A DNA stretch of 64,000 nt. Source: Rhabdornis inornatus (Eukaryota; Chordata; Aves; Passeriformes; Rhabdornithidae). The translations under genes were made by a program, and so were the position numbers. Under the pieces are notes generated by a model that saw nothing but the letters and a program-made list of their open reading frames with translations, ran no database searches and had not been told where the DNA came from. The first letter of the stretch is position 1. Each line of letters starts with the position of its first letter. Location of the stretch: NCBI GenBank assembly GCA_013397075.1, contig VWZS01002145.1, positions 385,519 to 449,518 of the forward strand. Direction: 5' to 3'. Positions 47,306 through 58,600 of the stretch are shown here, piece after piece.

Positions 47306-49684
47306 GGACCAAAGCTCTGCTAGTTTTATTGGTGCATATAGAAATGGATGCTAGGAGGGCAGTTAAAAAATATAGGTACATAATTTAAAAAAAAAAAAGA
47401 AGAAAAAGAAAGTGCTAATAACAGCATTATTTATCTTGTTGCTATTCCATAAGTGAGTTGTGTTTGTGGACAGTCTCAATATGGAGTTGCTAAATCATCT
47501 AGCTAGATAATAAATATCCTACTTGATTTTGCATGTAAATACTCTGAAGGACGTTTAAAAAACATTTCATCTTACTGTACTGATTGCCAGTATTCGATAT
47601 CTTAAAAAACATTCAGCTTCTAGTCTCCACGTCTGCCATGTATCCAGCTAAATGTGCCAAGTCAGGACACTGACATAAACAACTCTTTTCTGTCAGGCAG
47701 GCAGCTTGCTCCTCAGCTTGCTGGATTTTGAGACAGTGCTGCCTAAACAAGCAGACTGGAAGTGGCAAGTCAGAGGCTTACACGGTGTGACCCCATCTTC
47801 ACATGATTTAGAAATGATGGAGCAAGGAAAAATGTGTGTTCCAAGAAGGGCATAAGGTGCCCTGATATGAATGGAGACAAGCTGTCTTCTTCAACTTTAG
47901 TTTTGGTCTACATATGAACAACAACTCTTTGAAAAATACTAAAAATGTTTGGGATGATCCTGCTATATACATTAGGAACAGAAATTATATAAAAAGAATT
48001 TCCATCTGGCAAATATGGCACCATTTCTCACAAATTAATCTCTCAAACTAATTTCAGTGCACCATATGAAGACTCAAAATTGTAAAAAAATACCTCATGG
48101 CAAAACTACAAATGTGCACAAATTACGTATTTCTAGCAATAAAAAAAAAGTGGAGAAGGAAATGTTTCTCGAAAAAGCCATCTGAACTGAAAGGGAGAAA
48201 AATCAACACATTTAACAGTGAAGCATGGTGACAAGTGTGCAGTGATAATCACACAGAATTATTTCTCTCCAATGTTTTTTGAGCAATAATGTCCACTAAA
48301 ATCACCGTAACAACATAAAAGGAACAAGATGAATACATCATTCTGTGAAACACAAAAATAAACTCTTTCTCTTCTAGACTTAAAGGCTTCAAAGACTCAG
48401 AAATAAAAACTGTTAATACTGAAACAAGATGAATATGTGTCTTGAAAGTATTTTCTTCAATGCCTTCATGACAAATGCTGAATAGAGTATTGAAATGCAT
48501 TTATTATGGCAACAGTAACAGGAAAAGGAAACAAAGTGAACTATAGCTTCCAAAATCCTGTAGCGAAGTTCAGCGAGTTATGTGTAATTTAAGGTGAATA
48601 ACCTGAAAACCATACCATGATACATACATCTCTGGTCAGTTCCATTGTTATCCTCCTCTGGAGGATGATCTGATTCATCCCCACCTCAAGAGTGCTTTCT
48701 CCTCCAGCAGTCCCAAAATACAATATGCAGAGTACAGATACTCTGTCCATCCTTGAGTGAGGTTGAGAAGCTTCTGGTCTCAGGCGGTGTCTGCCATCAA
48801 ATGATCCCTGCAGCACCTCTGTAACCTTTTCAAACAACCCAGAGAGAAGTCTGGTTTCTTCTTCAACATTCTGTCCCTCTTGAGTAAGGACTCGACAGGG
48901 CCTATTGTGAATGTCTTCACGACCGTGAGCAGTGCAAGGCAAAACCAATGCTCATCAACTGGCGGGACCCTCCTTGATCAAACACGCCAAGTATCCCGCA
49001 AGACTGGAAGCCATCCACCTGCAGCTGGAATGCTATTCCCCAAAAATTCAAGGCCTCTTTCTATGCTCCTCTGGTTTATCTCTTTTTAGCAATGAGCCAT
49101 GGTGTGACTCCCTTGAGATGACAAAAGGAAATGACTCAGAAGCTGTAATCAAAGGTCACTGTGAACAGCCACTCACGATCACACAGCAAGCAGGTTTGGC
49201 ACACAAACTCATGCTTTTAGTTCATATGAGCAGATGTAGTGTCATGAATCAGTGACGTGTTTAAGATGGACATGGAAGCCAAGTCAGTAAACTCCAACAG
49301 CAGCTGGTACAGTACATTTCATAGTAGCATTTTGCTCTTATTTGGTCACAATTTCTTGTAAACTAGTTCATGGCACTCATTGTCCATGCATATCCACAAG
49401 CCAAAATGTAAGAATTTACAGAAGAATTAATTTCTATTATTGATCATTGTTCTGAGGTCTCTCCCATAAGAGAGACAATCTTTGCAGGTTTATCCTGCAG
49501 TTATTGTATCATCTAACTGCAGATGTAGGTGAAAAAAAAATGCATGTATGGACTATTGCAAACAAGTCAAAGCAGCTACATGTAAACATATCTCAGACTT
49601 GTAAAATCAAATTTTCAGTTCTCAACTATAAATAAAAAAGTGGAGCACTATATACACAACTTCATGCTTGTAAGGTTAGATTCA
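47306..49684 (-). other. COL25A1: COL25A1 3'UTR (inferred extent)
   Basis: This is the minus-strand sequence after the stop. Canonical AATAAA hexamers occur at 48505-48500 and 47330-47325; the second is followed by the GU-rich stretch TTGGTCCATGGTTTTGTC, a good downstream element, so I place the likely end near 47306. ATTAAA variants further down (47153-47148, 45320-45315, 44503-44498) and the AT-rich character to about 44.3 kb allow longer forms. The 119-codon open frame at 48589-48948 lies inside this UTR. Confidence 0.5.
47325..47330 (-). terminator. Candidate COL25A1 poly(A) signal
   Basis: A minus-strand AATAAA is followed 12-30 nt downstream by a T/G-rich element (TTGGTCCATGGTTTTGTC). 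It is the best formed hexamer plus downstream element in the region; a weaker alternative is at 48500-48505. Confidence 0.5.
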
Positions 49685-49687
49685 TCA
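49685..49687 (-). CDS. COL25A1: COL25A1 stop codon at the first base of the terminal exon
   Basis: The next strong acceptor downstream of the CWQK exon is at 49689-49688, preceded by the pyrimidine tract TATCTCTTTTTGTCTCTGCAG read on the minus strand with a plausible branch site (TTGATTAAT). The exon opens TGATGA, so splicing in phase 0 gives ...CWQK followed directly by stop, reproducing the known C-terminus. The terminal exon is otherwise untranslated. Confidence 0.82.
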   Translation of the reverse strand, partial: 

Positions 49688-52600
49688 CTGCAGAGACAAA
49701 AAGAGATACAGATTAATCAAATTAGTATGATATTTCAGACATCTATTACAAATACACAGATAAGGCAGAGTTGCAAATATGCATAGTTATTTCCTCAGCA
49801 CCAACTATTCTTCAGAGATAAATGCACCCAGGATTTCACTTATGCTTCATGTTTTCTGATGTATTATATGCCAGTATCCCTCCAACTATATTTTTCTGAA
49901 TGCTGTGTTTTTAAATCAAGCACTGTCTGGTTAAATCTTAACTAAAATAATGTTGCCAGTTAATATTGCTGTAAAACACAAAACCCAGGAGGATTTATTG
50001 AAGAATAGAAAAGCAAGGCAAAGAAAAGGTCAGGATACACTGTCCTTCTCAGTATCACAGAAAGCCAATATAATAATAGATCTACAGAAATATTTGACAA
50101 AAATGCCATATCCATTAGCTTTTATAATGAATAGGAAGCACCGATCATCCACAGAAACCAAAGGATGTACGAGTCTTCATATGAAAAGAGAAAAGTCTTG
50201 GACTTTCCAGGAAACTAATGCCAACTATTTCTACAGTACTGTCTCAATGAACTATTCTACATAAATTACAACATATCACATGAATACTGTCATGGAGAGG
50301 TCTGATCTTGCATTGCTGGATTTGTCTGCCTAGGAGGCTCTGAAGCGTATCTTGATACTGTTCAGTACGATTGTGACAGGCATTTCTGTGCGCTAAGGAC
50401 ATACTGCTCCTGAAAAGAAAAAGCTCTGCCCATCCTACCTTTTGCCAGCAGCCAGGCATTGGTAATCCATCGGGACCCTGTTTCAAGGGGAGTAAAAGGA
50501 TTAAAAAAAAAAACAAAAAGTCAAAACATAAGTAAGTTTGATAGGATAGATATTTCATCTGTTAGAACAGCTGAAGCAGCTTTGACTATCTAAAAAGTAG
50601 CTAGCAGTTAACTTATTTCCTCTTATTGTCAAAGTGAAGGAAAAGCCAAAGGCGAGAAGATTTATTCTGTAAATATAGACATGCACTTCTCTGCTATAAA
50701 GATTTGTTTTTCTCTAAATCATTAGAACTTCTTTTATCAGTTTTTTACTGCTGCTAGAGCCCAGGTTACATGTTATTTTAAATATAATCTGTTTTATTTA
50801 CAACAATCGGTATCTGAGTGTAGAAGATCAGTGAGAAAAGAAATACTATCACTTTTATCTGGAGAGTATTATGTTTTATGGGCCCCTTGTACAAAGGTCA
50901 CCCTGCGATAAGACAGCTCGAATGGGAGCAGGATCTTTTCTTTTCACTTTCAATATCAGTTTTTGAATTAAGCAGTGAAATCTTAAGGCCCCAACATACC
51001 TTGAGAGCCACAGTGGAAGAAAACATCAGTGGTGGGAGCAGAGCAGCACAGCACCACTGATGATTTCAGTGCTTGGACAGTATGGCCATCTCATTTCTTC
51101 TCATGTTAGTGAGAGTCAGTCCTTTTCTGCTTCCACCCTACCTTCATGTATCTCCACGCATCCAGTAAGATCACAGCCAGCTTTTGATCAGAGTCATACT
51201 GGTTTTCATGGATCTAATTCCAATTAACATGGCTGTCCAGGCTTTATTCAGGGAGTTATATGCTCAGAATTAGGAGCATATACAATGTAACTAGACTATG
51301 CATAAGCAGAAAAAAAAATCAGGCCTTCAGATTTCTTAGAATTTAGAATATGAATACTTAATGTTAACCTACAGGTGAAGGTAATGGTCAATACAGATTT
51401 TTGAATATACTTGCATGTGGTCTGATGTGAACGACTTGCTGCCTAAACAAGAGACAGTGCTGCATGCTAAACAGCTTATTCTAGAAATTATCTATGAACA
51501 GAACGTTTTTTATCAATCGATGATTGTTAGTGAATCTTCAGATATAAATGATAATACAGAGACACATTTTTAAATTACAAAAGCATGCTTGATTACCCCC
51601 AACAAAATATGAGATATGGTTACCATTAATTGAAAGCAAACAACATGGACTACGGAATAATCTTAATGGACTATGTATTTACAATCAAAAAGCAATTGAC
51701 TTAAAATTAGAAGTGCTATAGTCAAAATAAAACCTACTTAATTAAACATTCATCTCAGAGAACCGTGCTTAACCACCAAACAATATCAGAACATGCAGAT
51801 CACATTTTACTGTGAACAATTAAAAAGAAAATCCTCTTTGTATCTTTAGGAAATGTGTACGTACTATTCATTTGGGGTTTTCTTTCTTAAATGGAAAAGT
51901 GTTCCAACTTACTTTACCACTAAATAAAAATCATTGTTGCCAGATTGGTACAAGGGAGAGGGTCAAGAAGTAGCATTTTAGTACAGGTGGGAACTTGAAT
52001 TCATGCTAGCATAGGGTGGGGAGTGTTGTGTGTATTTCAGGAAGGTAAGTTCCAAGGGTAAGACCATTAAATTGGAGACATTAAATAACAAAGACATTGA
52101 GGGTTTGGGCTGCAGACCGTTATATTCTTACAAACATCAGGTAAGCTTTTTATTTCCAGATGTGTTTGAATACTCTGATGAACAGGCCAGACACCACAAA
52201 CATTACTTGTGGACGGTCTGGAAGCCAAGCTCCAGCTTGGCTTACTGGAAACCTTGATTTTTAGAAACAGTATTTACATCCTTCTGTTTGTGACTCTCAT
52301 TTTGGCCAAATTGTGAAAACATGCCCCTTAGATGGCATGGATATGGAGGGAAGACCAGGGTGCAGAGTAGCTATGGGACAAGCCAGGGTGTGGAACTGAG
52401 CCAGTGCAGACAGAAGTCATCAGACTTGATTAGAGGTGAACGCTGTGCTGGATTTCTACAACTTGGGTTCAGGGTGAGTAAGGCAATGGGTATTTTGCGA
52501 GTAAAGTAACAAACCAACGATTCTCAGGGAAAATGTAGGAAGGACACAAACTTATAAATTACCATGTGATGTGGGAGCAAATTACTGAGAGTTAGGCTTA

Positions 52601-55600
52601 AGATGTCAACAAGAATGTGTTCTCTCACTGCAGTTATGATCACTTGAAGCAGCTGGTTTGTTCATGCACATGCATGTGTTATGTGAAAAATGTAAAGTCA
52701 GCTCAGAAAAACAATTACTTTACATCGAGAATGGCTGACTACAAACAAAGGAACTGCATGCAGGGTTGGTAGGAAAGAGAAATACTGTACCAATTGGCAA
52801 GGGGCATCCAGCCCATCCAGGCCAGGCTGGCCTGGCTCCCCTTTTTCCCCCTTAATTCCACGGAATCCCTGTTTGTAAAGATTAACTTGCAATGTTACTG
52901 TCAAGGAAATGCCTTCAGTATTGACTTAAATGGAGTGAACAAAAAACAACAGAGAGGCAAGAGGAACAAGCTGACTGCTTATGATTTAAACCCGTGCGGC
53001 ACTGATTCTGGCACATTCCAAATTTGGCTCCTTTCCAAAGTATTTTGCAGAAAAAATGAAAAAAAAACAAAACCCCACCATCCAAACCTCACAAACTTAG
53101 CCCAAAGGTTTAAAGTCTGGTGCTTTAAAGAAAATTAGGGGATTTACACACAAAGTCTGCTCCAGAATTTGCACTTGAGATGAAGCTGTGTTAAAGGGTG
53201 ACAGGTTACACAGTAGCTGGTGCTTGTTCCTCTCCCCTCATTTCTTATTCCATCAGTTTACAGCAGAATGACTGATCTTCCAATACACAATTGAGACGTA
53301 CCAATGGGCAAGGTGCATCTAATCCAGGAGCACCCTGTTCTCCTTTCTCCCCTTTAGGCCCTTTTTTGCCTTTCTTTCCCTTTTCCCCCTGTGGACACAA
53401 CGGTTTGGATAAAACAAGTTTCATTCTTTTGAAAAAAAAAATAAAATATTGGGTTTAAAGTTTGGGTTTTTTCTTTTTAAGCCAACGGAGAGCTGAAAGG
53501 ACACTTACCACTGTGTTCTGGTTTGGATGGTGCATTATGTGGAAAAATAAATTATATGATCACAAACAAGAACTCAATCAGTCTCTATTAGTTTGTGTTG
53601 GTATTTCATATCAGTATTATGAATGTTTTGAAACCTAGAACAGAGCTTGAAATCATGGATTTCTTGAGACAGGGGCAAATCTGGAAATCCCCCCAATCTG
53701 CAGTCCAAAATAGGAGGCCTCCTATTTTGATAAGTGATAGCACTGAAGGACACCTGCTCACTAAGCTGAACTTGTCAGCTTCCCGGAGGATTTGCCAATA
53801 GTCAGAAGTAACTTTGGGAGAGCAGAATCCATCAGCAGTCTTTCGATAAAAGACCTGTGGCACAGAGGCTTCACAGGGATGGCTGACTCAATTCCATCAG
53901 CTTCCAGGGTGTCACATCAAGGGTGAACCTGGCCAGCAGCATCCTTTGCTAACTGACCCTCTGGACTCTGGTAAGAGTTTGGAACAAATCCTGTTCTCTG
54001 TGGTGTCCATAGAAACCCACGGACATCAATGAGGGTGCACTGCTGTCACTCCAAATACAACACGACCATTTCAAACCCTGTTACAGGAATCAAAACACTC
54101 GAACTGCTTGATGGAGAGGTGCTATGACACTTTCAACAATTTCATATTGTCTTGGTATCACAAAGTAATCAGAAGTGATAATTAGATAATTTAGATAATT
54201 AGATTATTTATTTAAACACTTCAACATTCAAACATTCTCTCTGCTGCAGGCAATGTTTCATCTATTTGTTTTATTAAATTCAGTCCCTTGATTTCACAGT
54301 GAGTTTTCTTTTTAAATGTGAGACTTCCAATGCTTTAATTCTCATGGAAATTAGCTGATTCCCCTCAACAAAGCTACCTGCAAAGATGACCTCACCTTCA
54401 AGCAGTATAAGAGGTTTAGAGTTCATTTTATAATTGATTTCACACCAGTTGATCACAATGGTAAATGAGTTTCAGGTTGCTCTCAATTTAACAAAAATCA
54501 AAAAGGGATCACTTAAAAAAAATTAACAAATTGGACTAGCATTGTAAAAAATGGGATAGGAAGGATAAGTAAATCAGGATATCACAAAGAAATGGGAAAA
54601 ATAGTCATAGGAAAATTAGTATAACATCTGAGAACCAGCAGGTCAGGTTGTGGCTATTGGGAGGATTTAATTCGTGAGGAAAAGGGTAAAAAAGACAGAG
54701 GAATTGTAAGGAATGAGGGTAGAAGGAGAAGGAAGGAATGCCCCTTTGGAAAGACAAGATGGATTTTGGTGAAGCATATTAATTAGACATTTGACTTGTT
54801 CCACACCAGTACAGAAAGACTTAATCCATTAAGAATAGAGAAAAATAACTTTTACGCATAAAAAAATTATATAGATAATATTTTAAAAAGGTAAGCAGAT
54901 TAGTCATTGAATATAAGAGCATACTTGACACATTTAAATCAAACAAAATATTCCATGAACAAAACATACTGCATCCATGTCACAATAGAAGCAAAGTTAC
55001 TTGTCTATCTTTTCTGTGTGCCAAGAGGTCATAGGATAATATTTGGAAAAACAGCAACCCAAACATTACTAGTCCTTACCATATGATAGGATTGTGATGT
55101 AAAAAAGTCCTCACAAGACAAGAACCGTAAATTGGCTACATTTCCATCTTAAACCTACAAAGATGACAACGTAGCAGAGAAACCAAACAGCTTGGGGTCA
55201 AATTTTATGCTATTTGTGCTCAATGTAGCACCAATATATTTGCAATGAGTGTATGCAAGCACAGAGCATGAACATACTCCAAAAAGGATTATGAAAATGA
55301 ACAGTGCAGTTTGGTTTCTGACTCTTTTTAAAATCTTTAGGATTTTTATTTCTTTGTCTTCTTGTTTTGTACGCCAGCAAGTAACTATTTTCAACTTCCA
55401 ACTATTTTCAACTTCTCAACTTTCTGCAGGCAGATCTATGATCTTATTCAAACCAATGCAGCAGTCACTTGTGTAGAAAACAGTCTGAATTTCCTGGGTA
55501 CTTTACTATTTCTATCACAGACTGAGTTCTTTCTTTTTAATCTTTGATCTTTACCCCTTATGCTGAACTATAGAAACCCACAGGAGTTATGGGGATTCTA

Positions 55601-58600
55601 TATCTGATGAGGATTAAAAAAAAATTCCTTTCTGTCCTTCCTCTGTGCCTAGAGAAATAAAATTGTGACACTTCTGCAACAACATTATGGCTGGAACAAT
55701 CTACAATCCTCAAACACACAGATTTTCATCAATGCAGAGTGTACAGGAAAAGGATAATGCCTTTTCATCCTCTGCTCAGACACACCATACTCTTCTGTCA
55801 AAATTCATAACAACCGTCACAAATGTGCATATGGGACCAGGGGCCACTTCCCTCCCTTCCCCACAACACAGTCTCTAACTTTTGCTAGAGCTCCTTTGTT
55901 TTTGAAAGTATTTTATTTCCTATTCATACAACTTGAAAATACAAACCATTTTTTGTGATGAGTGCTCCTGGACTATAATTTTGTATGAGTAATTACAGCT
56001 AGAACACTTAACACTTAACAGCCATGTTAAGAAGACATAGTGCAAACACTGACTTGCTATCACTGTAGCAGAACTACTGATGGGTTAAAATACAGGTCAG
56101 CAGTCTAGGACTCATCTCAAGCTTAAGAAGTAAAGATTTATTCCCTGCATGTCTATGAAAAAATGTCACTGGTTCGCTTTAGAATGTTCATAATGATACG
56201 TATTTTTACAGTGCAATTTAAGTTTCTTAACTAGAAACTCATTTAATCTCAATTTGTGTGATGTCAGACCAATAGCCAATACTGTAAAAATATTTAAAAA
56301 AAAGCAAATAATAATCTGGATGGTCAACTTGTTTATCTGTTATTACAAAAATGGTTTATCTGTTGAAATGGGTGCTGTTAGACCAATTTGGTCATAGGTA
56401 ATTAGTAATTTACATAAGGAAAGCCACCAGAACACAGAAGACTTGTTATAATGAGAATTTGGATTAACTGCATTACTTTGTGTCTTTTGAGAGTCAGCTT
56501 TCTATTTGGAAAAGGAACTACTGATGCAGCTAAAGTAATTCTGGTGAAATAAATTTGTTTGCATGATAGAAATATTCCCTAATCTGTGGGAAAAATGTGT
56601 TTAAACTGTGCAATGGAAGTGTCTTCCACAGAGGTCTCCACTACATCTTCCCTGACATTTCACTGGGAAAGGCCTTCCTTTGCCTCCTTGTTTTCCTTAA
56701 ATACTCTGGGAATTTTTAAGGCAGGTATTCAGTCTCCATTTTTGCGCTATAGACTTCCTGTCAATCCTCTTTCTGAAAGTCCACAAAACAGGGTTTTTTG
56801 AAACATGTATCAGAAATTGCTAACCACTTTATCCCATGCATTCTCCTCAGGAAACAGGGTTTTCCTTTTAATGAATTTTTAGGGCGATGGAGGACCAGAG
56901 TTCCTTGGAGATGTGTCCTGCAGCCCAAGAGAACAAGTCTCCACAGGCAGCCTAAATCACAGCTGAACTCTGAAAAGGGTGTAGCTGTGCCACACACCAT
57001 TCCCATATACAATTCCCTCACTCCTTTGCAGCTGGAAGTCCCATGTTTGACTTATCTAATCAGTCCCTGGGAATCACAGACTAATATCCAAAAGCAGCAC
57101 GCTGGACTCTGGAACATCAAAACATTTTTACAACCTGAGTGCTGAATCTCATCTGTTCCATTTCCACATTATTTTGTACAAGAGAACTTTTTACCAGCTT
57201 TCCATCCTTTATTCCAGAAATCTTCTGGAGTTCTGGTGGCTGAAATTTGTCTGCCTGTCTGCTTTAGATGTACATGGAAAAACAGAAAGTCTGGCTGAAA
57301 GGGAGTTCTGGAGGTTGCCTAAGATTCCCATTGTGAGCAGGATGATTCCTAATCCTAGGTCAGGTCAGACCAGACCAGGTTCTGCAGTGCTCCTTGGGCA
57401 GTGGTTCAGCCCCCTCTCTGGACTCACTGTCCCAGTGCTGTGCTGTCCTCGTTGTGAACAATTGCTCTGAACCTCTCAGGAGCACCTTGTGGTCCTGCAT
57501 TTCTCCACTTGCCATTACCCAGAGGAGTTTTGCTCTATCATCTTTTCATCTCCCCTTTCAAGTAATACCTCCTCCAACCTCTGCTACTGGTTGTGTTTTG
57601 CCCCAGACCCCTGCCAGGTCAGTAACCTTTTTACTCTCTGATTTATTTCTTGAACTGTGAGGTTCAAAGGACCATCTGCAGTATTCAAGTGACCTCAATG
57701 GAATTGATTAGAGAGGAATAATTACTTATTTTTATCTTTTGGACACAACTCTTCAAATGTATCCCAGAGTGAGAACACAATGTTGAGCTCATTCTGTTTG
57801 GCACTTGCTGCAACTCCCACTTAGCACAAAGAGCATTTTGACCATCACCTCCCTGAGCTGGCAGTTACCAGTTTCACCTTTTGGCTGATAGCAGCTCTCA
57901 AGGAGAAAAGCTGTTCACTGCTGGCAGACAGACCTGTACTCTGACAGCAAGCAAGGGCTCACCACTCATTGTGATTACTCTGCCAGGTCAAACACTGCCT
58001 TTATAATACTCATGGAGTACCTGCTTAAACAATTGTGGTTCTGCAAAATCAGTACTTAACCAGTGATCTCTGAGCTCAAAATAAAGAGCAATATACCAAG
58101 GGACAAAAGGGAAGGATGAATTTCATAATACCCTATTCAATGCTTTCTTGGGAAGTGTTTTGCCTAACCATATTAAGATATGGAGATGAACTGTAACACC
58201 CATGGTGACTTTTTAGCCCTGCTTCTTGTTTGGGGCACCATAATGAGAAATTAATCTAGCCTAACCCTACATGTGTCAGCTTGACAAAAACATTTGTCTG
58301 ACCTAGAAAGATAATCTGTTGTGTGTATGGACTTTTACATTAAGTGGCTTGGTGTGAATTCTAATTCAGCAATTTTAGCAACTGGACTTTGTGGTTGATA
58401 TGAATGGAAAAGATTTGCTCATGAAGTTTCTCTAAACACATTAAATCCTGCAAGGCTTTTTACTAAACAGATTTCCAAGTCACTGTGTCTGGACACTGAA
58501 AATGAAGTCAGGGTGTTTCTGTTAACTTCACTGTCTACCAGAATGGTAGACTATATGATTCAATTTCAATTCACAAGTATCACAAAGTCCTTAACTGCAA

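Noticed and set aside
48595..48605. Acceptor-like TTTTCAG|GTTATT as alternative terminal exon for COL25A1
   Set aside because: The acceptor at 49688 is closer, has a far better pyrimidine tract, and gives exactly the known CWQK terminus followed by stop.
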